From the NCBI GenBank assembly GCA_947498985.1, contig CANMMF010000005.1, positions 1 through 64,000 on the forward strand: a stretch of 64,000 nt of DNA. The letters run 5' to 3'. This stretch comes from an uncultured Paracoccaceae bacterium (GTDB taxonomy: Bacteria; Pseudomonadota; Alphaproteobacteria; Rhodobacterales; Rhodobacteraceae). This document shows positions 1 through 8,439 of this stretch, in pieces (position 1 is the first letter of the stretch; each line of letters opens with the position of its first letter). Position numbers and translations under genes: made by a program. The notes beneath the pieces were generated by a model. That model worked only from the letters and a program-made list of their open reading frames with translations. It had not been told where the DNA came from and searched no databases.

Positions 1-420
1 GAGATCGGCCAGAACATTGGCCATCTTGCAGGTGTTGCGGTGCAGCTCGCGGTAGCTGATATGCTGCGCGCCCTCGCCTGGGTCGTCGGGCTCCCAGATG
101 ATGGCGGTCTGCTCGCCGCGGGTCTCCAGGTGGCGGTCGATGCAATTGGCGCTGACATTGAGCGTGCCGTCGGCGAACCAGTTGATCCTGACCTGGCCGA
201 GGGTGAAATCGACATCGCTGATCTGGCTCGGCGGTTTGATCCAGTCGATCCGCTGCGCAGCGTCCGCCCAGAACCCGTCCGGATCCGAGACCGACCGCGC
301 ATACATCTCCTCATACCGCTCCGCATCAACATGCGACCGCGACACAAATTCAGGGCTCGGTGGGTAAGCGGCTGCGCCACTCGGCAAAGTGATCTGTTCA
401 GTCAAGGCTGATCCCCCCAT
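1..420 (-). CDS. acsA: Acetyl-CoA synthetase, N-terminal part (cut by window edge)
   Basis: The first 140 codons of an AMP-forming acetyl-CoA synthetase, which activates acetate with ATP and CoA in the cytoplasm. The gene runs off the left edge. The visible part is the N-terminal ACAS_N region: a DPDGFWAD-like block, then [20 protein letters not shown] and [11 protein letters not shown], the usual order in Acs proteins. The ATG at 418-420 is preceded on the minus strand by AGGAGGAAC at good spacing, which fixes the start. It is divergent from the TRAP operon. The adenylation core lies outside, so a related acyl-CoA synthetase (for example propionyl) is possible. Confidence 0.9.
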   Translation of the reverse strand, partial: MGGSALTEQITLPSGAAAYPPSPEFVSRSHVDAERYEEMYARSVSDPDGFWADAAQRIDWIKPPSQISDVDFTLGQVRINWFADGTLNVSANCIDRHLETRGEQTAIIWEPDDPGEGAQHISYRELHRNTCKMANVLADL

Positions 421-855
421 AATGCTGTTCCTCCTCCGCTCGGACGCGCTTTGTAACGCTGCGTCACGAGATTGAAGCTTTATACGGTGATCGGAAAAGA
501 AATCAAAAACTAATATTAATTCAGTTGCTTAGCTGTAAATAGTTTTCACAACACGTAGAAAATCAGAAAATAAGTTTGCTTGAGGCCGGATAAACCCTTG
601 TATTTCAGGCATACCGCTCCAAAAGTCGGCAACCGGCCCCTCATCCAGACCCGCGATCCCGCGCCGCAGGCGGCCTGCAGGCGGGGTGTGACAAATCGTT
701 GCGACCCTGCTGCGACCCCGCCACGAGGCACGCAAACCCCCGAATCCGGCGCCGATCCTGCCGACCGTTCCGTTCCGCTTGCACATAAGAGCGGTTCGGC
801 TAGGTTGTCTGCCAAGACGGAAAAAACCGTCGCATCAACATCAGGGAGGACTCAA
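421..855. promoter_or_regulatory. Divergent intergenic region between acsA and dctP
   Basis: 435 bases with no convincing gene. The part at about 480-600 is clearly AT-richer than its surroundings, as expected for two divergent promoters. A weak promoter for the TRAP operon can be drawn as TTGCTT (576-581), 17 bases, then TGTATT (599-604). Small hairpins lie at 666-678 (GCAGG/CCTGC) and 816-831 (GACGG/CCGTC around six A). The dctP reading frame stays open back to 580, but that stretch does not look like protein and the signal peptide begins at 856. Confidence 0.5.
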
Positions 856-1872
856 ATGTCCACAATCACCGCACGTCTGCTGGCCACCGGCATCGCTGTC
901 ACCTTCGCCGGAGAGGCGCTCGCCACCGAATGGAACGCCTCGCTCTGGGGCAAGCGCCGGGCCTTTACCGAACATGTGCACAAGCTCTCCGAACTGGTCG
1001 AGGAAAAGACCGGCGGCGAGTTCAAGATCAACATTTCCTATGGCGGGCTCAGCAAGAACACCGAGAACCTCGACGGGATCTCCATCGGTGCCTTCGAGAT
1101 GGCCCAGTTCTGCGCGGGCTACCATGCGGACAAGAACCGCGCGATCACCGTGCTGGAGCTGCCGTTCCTGGGCGTGGCCAATCTCGATGAGGAAGTGGCC
1201 GTCAGCCACGCGGTCTATGACCACCCCGCGGTGGCCGAGGAAATGGCGCAGTGGAACGCCAAGATGCTGATGACCAGCCCGATGCCGCAATACAATCTGG
1301 TCGGCACCGGCGATCCGCGCGACGAGCTGAGCGAGTTCGACGGCATGCGGGTGCGCGCCACCGGCGGTCTGGGCCGGGCGTTCAGCGCGGTGGGCGGCGT
1401 GCCGACCTCGGTGACCTCGTCCGAGGCCTATCAGGCGATGGAATCGGGTGTCGTCGACACCGTGGCCTTCGCCCAGCACGCGCATCTGAGCTTCGGCACG
1501 ATCAACCAGGCCGACTGGTGGACCGCGAACCTCAACCCCGGCACCGTCAACTGCCCGGTTGTGGTGAATATCGACGCCTATGAAGGTCTCAGCGACGCCC
1601 ATCGCACCGCGCTCGACGAGAGCGTGAGCGAGGCGATCGACCATTACCTCGCAAATTACGGCGAGTTGCTGAAGCAATGGGACAGCGTTCTCGAAGAGAA
1701 GGGCGTGACCAAGGTCGAGATCTCGGACGCCGAGCTGGAAAAGTTCCGCGACGTGGCGGGCAAGCCGATCCACGACGCCTGGCTTGAGGATATGGCCGCG
1801 CAAGGCCTGCCCGCGCAGGAGCTTTACGACCTCGTGCTCTCCACCCTCGAAAAGGCGCGCGCCTCCAACTGA
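856..1872 (+). CDS. dctP: TRAP transporter periplasmic substrate-binding protein (DctP family)
   Basis: 338-residue periplasmic solute receptor of a TRAP importer, which captures an organic acid and hands it to the DctQM membrane subunits. Start chosen at 856 because GGGAGGA sits just upstream and a Sec signal peptide ends at GEALA. The DctP fold is supported by FKINISYGGL, an ELPFLG segment, the RVRATGGLGRAF block that normally carries the carboxylate-binding arginine, and SEAYQAMESGVVDTV. First gene of a dctPQM operon; a hairpin follows the stop codon. The substrate cannot be read from the sequence; divergence from acsA suggests a carboxylate. Confidence 0.9.
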   Translation: MSTITARLLATGIAVTFAGEALATEWNASLWGKRRAFTEHVHKLSELVEEKTGGEFKINISYGGLSKNTENLDGISIGAFEMAQFCAGYHADKNRAITVLELPFLGVANLDEEVAVSHAVYDHPAVAEEMAQWNAKMLMTSPMPQYNLVGTGDPRDELSEFDGMRVRATGGLGRAFSAVGGVPTSVTSSEAYQAMESGVVDTVAFAQHAHLSFGTINQADWWTANLNPGTVNCPVVVNIDAYEGLSDAHRTALDESVSEAIDHYLANYGELLKQWDSVLEEKGVTKVEISDAELEKFRDVAGKPIHDAWLEDMAAQGLPAQELYDLVLSTLEKARASN

Positions 1873-1894
1873 GGCCGCGCTGCGCTTTTTCGCA

Positions 1895-1929
1895 CGCCCC
1901 CGGATCGATCGCCGCGATGTCCGGGGGCG
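1895..1929 (+). promoter_or_regulatory. GC-rich stem-loop between dctP and dctQ
   Basis: Perfect 10-bp stem, CGCCCCCGGA (1895-1904) with TCCGGGGGCG (1920-1929), loop of 15 bases, 22 bases after the dctP stop. No T-run follows, so it is more likely an mRNA-stabilising or partial-termination element that lowers expression of the membrane subunits than a full terminator. Confidence 0.6.
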
Positions 1930-1979
1930 GTTGCGTTTGAGGCGGGCAGTTTCGATCACCACGGCAAGGGGACGCTTCG

Positions 1980-2609
1980 ATGGCGGGTGCAGCTTCTGTC
2001 CTGAGCGATGACAGCACGATCAGCCGGCTGGACCGCAAACTGGCCCGGCTGGAATGGGGCATGGCGTTTGTCTCGGGCATCGGGGCGTTTGTGCTGATGA
2101 TCCTGGCGGTGGTGTCGGTGTCGGGGCGCAATTTCTTCAACGAGCCATTGCGCGGCTATGTGGACTGGATCGAGACCGCGATGCCGCTGATCGCGATTTT
2201 CGGCATCGCCTATGTGCAACGACAGGGCGGCCATATCCGGATGGATATCGTGGTGGGGCAGCTGAAAGGCCGGCTGCTCTGGGCGGTGGAGTTCCTCACG
2301 ACCTTTGCAGTGCTGATCCTGATGGTGCTGCTGGTCTGGGGCACGTGGTCCCATTTCGACCGCAGCTTTGATTTCTCCGCCCCGAACTGGAGCCGCGACA
2401 GCTCCATTGATATCGGCCTGCCGATCTGGCCCGCCAAGCTGGTGGTGCCGGTGGCCTTTGCGGTGATGAGTCTGCGTCTGGCGTTGCAGGTCTGGGGCTA
2501 CGGGCGCGCGTTTCTGCAAGGCGCCGAGCGGCCGGTGGCGGTGCCGCTGGTGCAGACCGCCGCCGAGCAGGCCGCCGCCGAAGCGGCACAGATCGAGGGG
2601 CGTGACTGA
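1980..2609 (+). CDS. dctQ: TRAP transporter small permease (DctQ family)
   Basis: 209-residue inner-membrane protein with four hydrophobic segments at roughly residues 23-45, 60-78, 95-118 and 145-167, the DctQ pattern. RNFFNEPLRGYVDWIETAMP and the RQGGHIRMDI stretch are typical of the family. It forms the small subunit beside DctM. The C-terminal tail is rich in Ala and Glu. Its stop overlaps the dctM start (TGATG), indicating translational coupling. Confidence 0.9.
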   Translation: MAGAASVLSDDSTISRLDRKLARLEWGMAFVSGIGAFVLMILAVVSVSGRNFFNEPLRGYVDWIETAMPLIAIFGIAYVQRQGGHIRMDIVVGQLKGRLLWAVEFLTTFAVLILMVLLVWGTWSHFDRSFDFSAPNWSRDSSIDIGLPIWPAKLVVPVAFAVMSLRLALQVWGYGRAFLQGAERPVAVPLVQTAAEQAAAEAAQIEGRD

Positions 2610-4009
2610 TGGACAGCATCGATATCGGCCTCTGGGTCACCGGCGGCATGCTGGTTCTGGTGGTGCTTGGCATGCGGGTGGCCTTTGCGGCGGCGCTCGC
2701 GGGGATGGTCGGGCTGATCTGGATCTTCTGGGCGCGCAAGGGCTATGCGGGGGACGAGTTCGGCTGGGCGCTGACCGTGGCCGTCAAGACCGCCGGACAG
2801 GTGCCCCACGGCAAGGTCGCAAGCCAGGCGCTGAGCCTCATCCCGACCTTCATCCTCATCGGCTATCTGGCCTATTACGCCGGGCTGACGCGCGCGCTTT
2901 TCGAAGCGGCCAAGCGCTGGGTGGCCTGGGTGCCGGGCGGGCTGGCGGTGGCGACGGTGTTTGCGACCGCGGGTTTCGCCGCGGTCTCCGGCGCGTCGGT
3001 GGCGACGGCGGCTGTGTTTGCGCGCATCGCGATCCCCGAGATGCTGAAAGTCGGCTATGACAAGCGCTTTGCCGCGGGTGTGGTGGCCGCTGCGGGCACC
3101 TTGGCGAGCCTCATTCCGCCCTCGGCGATCCTGGTGATCTACGCCATCATCGTGGAGCAGGACGTGGGCAAGCTCCTGCTCGCGGGCTTTATTCCGGGCG
3201 TCTTTTCGGCCTTCGTCTACACCGCGCTGATCATCGTGCTCGCGCTCACCATGAAGAATTTCGGCCCGCCGGTCACCGGCTTCACCTGGCGCGAGCGCTT
3301 TTCCAGCCTGCCGCCCGCACTGCCCATCGTGGCGGTGGTCGTGATCATCATCTTCTTTGTCTACAACCCTTTTGGCGGCGACGCCTGGGGCACGCCGACC
3401 GAGGGCGGGGCCATCGGCGCCTTCATCGTGTTCCTGATGGCGGTGTTCCGCGGCATGCGCCTGCCGGAGCTCAAGGATGCGCTGGTGGAGACCGCCAAGC
3501 TCAGCATCATGATCTTCTCGATCATCTGGGGTGTGCTGATCTATGTGCGCTTCCTCGGCTTTGCCGATCTGCCAAGCGCGTTTTCCGACTGGATCACGGC
3601 GCTGCCCTATTCGCCGATGCTGATACTCGTCTGCATCCTGCTGGCCTATGCGGTGCTGGGCATGTTCATGGACGCGATCGGCATGCTGCTCCTGACGTTG
3701 CCGGTGGTCTATCCGGCGGTCATGGCGCTCAATGGCGGCGAGACCGTGAGCGCGGCGGAGAGCACGTTCGGCATGTCGGGGCCGATGTGCGCGGTCTGGT
3801 TCGGCATTCTGGTGGTGAAGATGGCGGAGTTCTGCCTGATCACGCCGCCCATCGGGCTCAACTGCTTTGTTGTGGCGGGTGTACGGCCCGAGCTCAGCGT
3901 GCAGGACGTGTTCCGCGGTGTCATGCCCTTCTTCATCGCCGATGCGATCACCATCGCGTTGCTGGTGGCCTTCCCCGCGATTGTGCTCTGGCTGCCGTCG
4001 CTGGCATAG
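2609..4009 (+). CDS. dctM: TRAP transporter large permease (DctM family)
   Basis: 466-residue polytopic inner-membrane protein that translocates the substrate with sodium. The DctM signature is clear: GFAAVSGASVATAAVFARIA followed by IPEMLKVGYDKRFAAGVVAA and ASLIPPSAILVIYAI, and a second similar half ending in MFMDAIGMLLLTLPVVYP and CLITPPIGLN. Slightly longer than many DctM proteins because of an extended loop at about residues 37-70. Last gene of the operon; a strong hairpin follows. Confidence 0.93.
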   Translation: MDSIDIGLWVTGGMLVLVVLGMRVAFAAALAGMVGLIWIFWARKGYAGDEFGWALTVAVKTAGQVPHGKVASQALSLIPTFILIGYLAYYAGLTRALFEAAKRWVAWVPGGLAVATVFATAGFAAVSGASVATAAVFARIAIPEMLKVGYDKRFAAGVVAAAGTLASLIPPSAILVIYAIIVEQDVGKLLLAGFIPGVFSAFVYTALIIVLALTMKNFGPPVTGFTWRERFSSLPPALPIVAVVVIIIFFVYNPFGGDAWGTPTEGGAIGAFIVFLMAVFRGMRLPELKDALVETAKLSIMIFSIIWGVLIYVRFLGFADLPSAFSDWITALPYSPMLILVCILLAYAVLGMFMDAIGMLLLTLPVVYPAVMALNGGETVSAAESTFGMSGPMCAVWFGILVVKMAEFCLITPPIGLNCFVVAGVRPELSVQDVFRGVMPFFIADAITIALLVAFPAIVLWLPSLA

Positions 4010-4026
4010 GGCGCGCGTGGGAGGCG

Positions 4027-4057
4027 AAAGCGGGCGCCCGCAGGGGGCGTCCGCTTT
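4027..4057 (+). terminator. Probable rho-independent terminator of the dctPQM operon
   Basis: A 13-bp stem AAAGCGGGCGCCC (4027-4039) with GGGCGTCCGCTTT (4045-4057), one G-T wobble, loop of five bases, 18 bases after the dctM stop. The T-run is short (the three T at the end of the stem), so termination may be incomplete. It separates the TRAP operon from the arsenic operon. Confidence 0.65.
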
Positions 4058-4115
4058 GTGAAGATTTCATGACATGGTCACGTCGCGTCTTGGCGTGACG
4101 CTATTAATTCTGTAA

Positions 4116-4123
4116 TTCCGGAA
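4116..4123 (+). promoter_or_regulatory. Candidate ArsR operator overlapping the arsR-arsC ribosome site
   Basis: Palindrome TTCCGGAA ends two bases before the ATG at 4126, in an AT-rich leader that also repeats AATTC (4106-4110, 4114-4118). An ArsR-type regulator commonly represses its own operon from a site next to the start, so autoregulation is inferred. The core is only eight bases long. Confidence 0.35.
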
Positions 4124-4125
4124 AT

Positions 4126-4968
4126 ATGGAAACAGAATCCCTCTCGATCCTGTCGGCCCTTGCGCATTCCGGGCGGTTGCGGATCTTTCGGCTGGTCATG
4201 AGGCGGTACCCGCAGCCGGTGGCGGCGGGTGAGATCGCCGCGGCTCTGGGCATGCCGCCCTCGACGGCCTCTCCGCATCTGGGGCAGTTGCGTGCCGCAG
4301 GATTGGTCACGCAAAGCCGGGTCGGCACGTCGCTTCTTTATCGGGGGGTGCCGGACACAATCGGCGATCTGACCGCGTTTCTTCTGCAGGATTGCTGTGG
4401 CGGACGTCCGGCAACCTGCCTGCCTCAACCTCACATCAGAAAGAAGCTTCCGATGGCTGTCGAATCCTACTCCGTGCTGTTTATCTGTACCGGCAACTCG
4501 GCCCGGTCGATCATGTCCGAAGTGCTGCTGCGCGACCTCGCCGGGGACCGGTTCACCGTGTATTCGGCCGGAACAAAGCCCAAGTCAGAGATGAACCCAT
4601 TCACGCTGGAGCTGTTGCAGGCCAAAGGGCACGACATCTCGGAGCTGCGGGCCAAGAATGTGCGGGAATTCCAGAGCGCAGGGGCGCCCAAGCTCGATTT
4701 CGTCTTTACCGTCTGCGACCGGGCCGCAAACGAGGAATGCCCGGCGTGGCAAGGCCAGCCGATCACCGGGCATTGGGGGCAACCTGATCCGGTCAAGGCC
4801 ACCGGCACGGATGCCGAACGCCGTCTGGCGTTTCAGCAGGTTTATGGCGCGTTGAGGAACCGGATCAGCAGTTTTGCCGCCCTGCCAATCGAAACGCTGG
4901 ATCGGGCCAGCCTGCAAAAGCGGGTCGACGACCTTGCGGACGCTGACAAAAGGATCGAACAGCCATGA
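4126..4968 (+). CDS. ArsR-family repressor fused to arsenate reductase (ArsC, low-MW phosphatase type)
   Basis: 280 residues, two domains. Residues 1-98 are an ArsR winged helix ([18 protein letters not shown], then helix-turn-helix [20 protein letters not shown]). The ELCVCDL metal site of classic ArsR is absent; instead Cys90-Cys91 and Cys98 stand at the domain end. Residues 110-280 are a low-molecular-weight phosphotyrosine-phosphatase-like arsenate reductase with the P-loop CTGNSAR (Cys121-Arg127) and [13 protein letters not shown]. It should sense As(III) and reduce As(V) in one chain. Met110, at the domain border, follows a weak purine-rich stretch and might also start a free ArsC. Overlaps the next gene by four bases. 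Confidence 0.92.
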   Translation: METESLSILSALAHSGRLRIFRLVMRRYPQPVAAGEIAAALGMPPSTASPHLGQLRAAGLVTQSRVGTSLLYRGVPDTIGDLTAFLLQDCCGGRPATCLPQPHIRKKLPMAVESYSVLFICTGNSARSIMSEVLLRDLAGDRFTVYSAGTKPKSEMNPFTLELLQAKGHDISELRAKNVREFQSAGAPKLDFVFTVCDRAANEECPAWQGQPITGHWGQPDPVKATGTDAERRLAFQQVYGALRNRISSFAALPIETLDRASLQKRVDDLADADKRIEQP

Positions 4969-5963
4969 CCACCTACGCCATCAACGGGCTGGGCCGCATC
5001 GGCAAGCTGGTTCTGAAACCGATGCTGGAAGCCGGGGCGGAGATCGTCTTTGTCAACGATCTGGTCGGCGATGCCGCAATGCACGCGCATCTGCTGGAGT
5101 TCGACAGCGTGCATGGGCGCTGGGACGAGAGGATCGGTCACGAAGGCCGCGACCTGCTTGTCGGTGACGCGCGCATCCCGGTCTGCCAGGAGGCCCGGCT
5201 CGAGGATCTGCCGCTCGACGGCGTGGATGTGATGATCGACTGCACCGGCCATTTCAAGACCGAGGCCAGGCTTGCCCCCTATTTCGAGCGTGGCATCAAA
5301 AAGGTCGTGGTTTCGGCGCCGGTCAAGGATGGCGGAGCGGTGAACCTTGTCTACGGCGTCAATCACCACATCTACGATCCCGAGACCCACCGGATCGTCA
5401 CCGCCGCCTCCTGCACCACCAATTGCCTGGCCCCGGTGGTCAAGGTGCTGCACGAGGCGATCGGCATAAGGCACGGTTCCATCACCACGATCCACGACGT
5501 GACCAACACCCAGACCATCGTCGACCGGCCCGCCAGGGATCTGCGCCGCGCGCGCTCGGCACTCAATTCGCTGATCCCGACCACCACCGGCAGCGCCACC
5601 GCGATCACGCTGATCTACCCTGAGCTCAAGGGTCGCCTCAACGGCCATGCGGTGCGGGTGCCGTTGCTCAACGCCTCGCTCACCGATTGCGTGTTCGAGA
5701 TGGAGCGGGCAACCGACGTGGCGGAGGTCAACGCGCTGTTCAAATCCGCCGCCGAAGGGCCGCTGAACGGCATCCTGGGCTATGAAGAGCGCCCGCTGGT
5801 GTCGGCCGATTACGTCAACGACCCGCGCTCGGGCATCATCGACGCGCCCAGCACGATGGTGGTGAACGGCACGCAGGTGAAAGTCTACGCCTGGTATGAT
5901 AACGAATGGGGATATGCCTGCCGGCTTGCCGACGTGGCGCGCATGGTGGGTGCCTCTTTGTAG
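4965..5963 (+). CDS. ArsJ-associated glyceraldehyde-3-phosphate dehydrogenase
   Basis: 332-residue GAPDH. NAD-binding start [16 protein letters not shown], catalytic motif SCTTNC (cysteine near residue 149), and the C-terminal [19 protein letters not shown] enzymes next to arsJ make 1-arseno-3-phosphoglycerate from arsenate and glyceraldehyde 3-phosphate; ArsJ exports it and it then breaks down outside to arsenate. The location in an ars operon, and coupling by ATGA to arsR-arsC, favour this role over central glycolysis. Some residues in the usual phosphate-site loop (TTTGSATAI) differ from housekeeping GAPDH. Confidence 0.9.
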   Translation: MTTYAINGLGRIGKLVLKPMLEAGAEIVFVNDLVGDAAMHAHLLEFDSVHGRWDERIGHEGRDLLVGDARIPVCQEARLEDLPLDGVDVMIDCTGHFKTEARLAPYFERGIKKVVVSAPVKDGGAVNLVYGVNHHIYDPETHRIVTAASCTTNCLAPVVKVLHEAIGIRHGSITTIHDVTNTQTIVDRPARDLRRARSALNSLIPTTTGSATAITLIYPELKGRLNGHAVRVPLLNASLTDCVFEMERATDVAEVNALFKSAAEGPLNGILGYEERPLVSADYVNDPRSGIIDAPSTMVVNGTQVKVYAWYDNEWGYACRLADVARMVGASL

Positions 5964-5976
5964 GAAGGTGTCGCAG

Positions 5977-6720
5977 ATGCGTTTATTCCCGGTTTTCCTG
6001 CTGGTCCTCTGGGCCGCGACAACTGCTTCGGTGGCGCAGGCCGCCTTGCGGTTCTGCAACGAGACGGCGGGCCAGGTGTCGGTCGCCATCGGCTATTTCG
6101 ACGGGGAGGACTGGACCTCCGAAGGCTGGTGGACGATGGCGGCGGGCGAGTGCAAGACCGCGCTCAGCGGCGATCTGGAGACCCGTTTCTACTTCTGGCA
6201 CGCCACCGATGATGACGGCATTCTGGTCGAGGGCGAATATCCCTTTTGCCTGTCCCGCAAGGTTTTCACCATTGTCGGGGACACCGATTGCGCCGCGCGC
6301 GGCTTCGAGGAGGCGCTGTTCGACCGGGTGGACACTGCCGAAGAGCGCAGCTTTACCGTCACCTTGCGCGCGGAGGATGACGCGTCGGGCAGCGCCGCGG
6401 CATCCGGCGATGGCACTGGCGCAGAGGCGGTTGTGGCGGCCTTGCAGGGCCGCTGGCAGGATGTGGGCGATCCTGCCTTCGAGACGCAAATCACCGACCG
6501 GCGCTTTGCCGATGCCTTCGGGGGCGTGCCCGCCGCCACCGGGCGCTTTGAGGTCGCCGCGACCTGCGACGGCGCACGGGACTCCGGGCCGGTGCTGATG
6601 GTCACCTATGAGGATCCGTCCGACGGGCCGTTCTGCTGGGAGATCCTGGAGCTTGATCAACAGGTCTGGCGCTTCCGGGCGGTGGGGCAGACCGCCATCG
6701 TCAGCATGGTCAAACAGTAG
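5977..6720 (+). CDS. DUF1036-type exported protein in the ars operon
   Basis: 247 residues. The start at 5977 gives a Sec signal peptide (MRLFPVFLLVLWAATTASVAQA) and has GGAAGG upstream. The mature N-terminus, ALRFCNETAGQVSVAIGYFD, then WWTMAAGECKTAL and FYFWHATDDDG, matches DUF1036 proteins, small periplasmic proteins of unknown function. After an Ala/Ser-rich linker (about residues 135-150) comes a second, unrecognised region of about 95 residues with two cysteines, which makes it longer than simple DUF1036 proteins. It sits between gap and arsJ, so a role in arsenic handling is possible but unproven. Confidence 0.75.
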   Translation: MRLFPVFLLVLWAATTASVAQAALRFCNETAGQVSVAIGYFDGEDWTSEGWWTMAAGECKTALSGDLETRFYFWHATDDDGILVEGEYPFCLSRKVFTIVGDTDCAARGFEEALFDRVDTAEERSFTVTLRAEDDASGSAAASGDGTGAEAVVAALQGRWQDVGDPAFETQITDRRFADAFGGVPAATGRFEVAATCDGARDSGPVLMVTYEDPSDGPFCWEILELDQQVWRFRAVGQTAIVSMVKQ

Positions 6721-6733
6721 AAAAGGGCCACTC

Positions 6734-7153
6734 ATGCGCGATCCAGAACGCTTGCAAGATCCGGCTCCGGGCCCCTGCGATCTGCCGGGGGTCGCCCGCG
6801 GCGCCATCCGCGGCCTGACGCAGCCAGCGCCCGTTACCGGCACGTCGCACGATCACGCCGGGCGCATGGGTCACCTGCAAGGCGATCGGGAGGCTGCCAG
6901 CAGCGACGGCTATGGCTGGTCGGTGGCGGGCAACCGGCTGGACGGGATCGCTGACGCCCACCTCATGCAGCGCGCGTTGTTCGGGATTGCGCCAGGCTGC
7001 GCCGCGCCGGTTGGGCAGGGGCCGGTGATCATCGCCTGTCCCGATCCCGATCACACGCCGTCCCGCCATCTGGTGACCGAACCCGGCCCGCGCAGCCTTG
7101 CGGTCTGTGACACGCTCGAGGAGCGGGCGGTGTCGTTCGGCTTCTCCAGCTGA
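6734..7153 (+). CDS. Unrecognised 139-residue protein between the DUF1036 gene and arsJ
   Basis: No family recognised. Third codon positions are strongly G/C, as in neighbouring genes, and the gene fits the operon: 13 bases after the upstream stop and 20 before arsJ. Start at 6734 (MRDPERLQDP) because GGGCC precedes it; the frame stays open upstream but overlaps the DUF1036 gene. No signal peptide or membrane segment. The N-terminal half is low in hydrophobic residues; the C-terminal half (CPDPDHTPSRH, SLAVCDTLEERAVSFGFSS) looks more like folded protein. It could be a degraded or fast-evolving gene. Confidence 0.5.
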   Translation: MRDPERLQDPAPGPCDLPGVARGAIRGLTQPAPVTGTSHDHAGRMGHLQGDREAASSDGYGWSVAGNRLDGIADAHLMQRALFGIAPGCAAPVGQGPVIIACPDPDHTPSRHLVTEPGPRSLAVCDTLEERAVSFGFSS

Positions 7154-7173
7154 CGCGCGGGGGGAGGCAGGCC

Positions 7174-8439
7174 ATGGCGGTTGACCGGGTAGAGGCGCCC
7201 GAAGGGCTTGCCGCCTATATCGCGGTCACCGCCGCCTATTGGGCCTTCATGCTGACAGATGGCGCGCTGCGGATGCTGGTGCTGCTGCATTTCCACACGC
7301 TGGGCTTCAGCCCGGTGCAGCTGGCCTATCTCTTTGTGCTCTACGAGATCGCGGGCGTCGTGACCAACCTCTCGGCGGGCTGGATCGCCGCGCGGTTCGG
7401 GCTGACCTCTACGCTTTATGCGGGGCTGGCATTGCAGGTGGCCGCGCTGCTGGCGCTGACGCAGCTTGATCCCGGTTGGGCGGTCGCGGCGTCGGTGGTC
7501 TTCGTGATGGCGGTTCAGGGCGCGTCGGGGGTGGCCAAGGACCTCACCAAGATGAGCGCCAAATCCGCCGTGAAGCTGCTGGCACCAAAAGGGCAAGGCG
7601 GACTGTTCCGCTGGGTCGCGGTGCTGACCGGCTCGAAAAACGCGGTCAAGGGCTTTGGCTTCCTGCTGGGCGCGGGGCTGCTGGCGCTGGCGGGGTTTCA
7701 GACGGCGGTTCTGGGGATGGCGCTGGTGCTGGCGCTGGTGCTGGGCGCGGTGCTCTGGCGGATGCCGGGCGGGCTGCCCGCGGGGCGCAAGGGGGCGAAG
7801 TTCCGCGAGGTCTTTTCAAAGGACGCCAATGTGAACTGGCTGAGCTTCGCGCGCGTCTTTCTCTTCGGCGCGCGCGATGTCTGGTTTGTCGTGGGCATCC
7901 CGATCTATTTCTACGCGGTGCTCTCGGATGGCACGGAAGCCGGCAACCGCGTGGCGTTTTTCACCATCGGCAGTTTCATGGCGGTCTGGACGATCCTCTA
8001 CGGCGCGGTGCAGGCTGCAGCGCCGCGGCTGCTGCGGGCCGCGCACCGGCCCGAGACCGAGATCATCCGCGCCGCGCGGCTGTGGGTCCTGGCGCTTCTG
8101 GCGGTGCCGCTGGCGCTCTCTGCGCTGGTCTGGCAGGCGGGTGAGCCGCAGCCCTGGCTGACCGCGGTGCTGATCGCGGGGCTCCTGCTTTTCGGGGCAA
8201 TCTTTGCGGTCAACTCGGCACTGCATTCCTATCTCATCCTCGCCTTCACGCGGGACGAGCGGGTCACCATGGACGTGGGGTTTTACTACATGGCCAATGC
8301 CAGCGGGCGGCTGCTGGGCACCGTGCTGTCGGGGCTGAGCTACCAGCTGGGCGGCGTTGCCCTTTGCCTGCTGGTGGCGGCGACGATGCTGGGGATGAGC
8401 GGCCTTGGCGCCGCGCGGCTCAGGCCTGCCGCGCCCTGA
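7174..8439 (+). CDS. arsJ: Organoarsenical efflux MFS transporter ArsJ
   Basis: 421-residue major-facilitator protein with about 11-12 hydrophobic segments. GALRMLVLLHFHTLGFSPVQ, the GVAKDLTKMSAKSAVKLLAP block and LTGSKNAVKGFGFLLGAGLL are characteristic of ArsJ. It exports 1-arseno-3-phosphoglycerate made by the upstream GAPDH, giving a resistance route that needs no arsenate reduction. GGGGGAGG precedes the ATG. Last gene of the ars operon; its 3' end overlaps the convergent otnI by 20 bases. Confidence 0.92.
   Translation: MAVDRVEAPEGLAAYIAVTAAYWAFMLTDGALRMLVLLHFHTLGFSPVQLAYLFVLYEIAGVVTNLSAGWIAARFGLTSTLYAGLALQVAALLALTQLDPGWAVAASVVFVMAVQGASGVAKDLTKMSAKSAVKLLAPKGQGGLFRWVAVLTGSKNAVKGFGFLLGAGLLALAGFQTAVLGMALVLALVLGAVLWRMPGGLPAGRKGAKFREVFSKDANVNWLSFARVFLFGARDVWFVVGIPIYFYAVLSDGTEAGNRVAFFTIGSFMAVWTILYGAVQAAAPRLLRAAHRPETEIIRAARLWVLALLAVPLALSALVWQAGEPQPWLTAVLIAGLLLFGAIFAVNSALHSYLILAFTRDERVTMDVGFYYMANASGRLLGTVLSGLSYQLGGVALCLLVAATMLGMSGLGAARLRPAAP

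Noticed and set aside
580-855. N-terminal extension of dctP
   Set aside because: The signal peptide and ribosome site place the start at 856; the extension has no protein-like character.
6710-7069. Minus-strand frame opposite the 139-residue gene
   Set aside because: It would break the plus-strand operon, lacks a ribosome site and shows no motifs; the plus-strand frame fits spacing and codon bias better.
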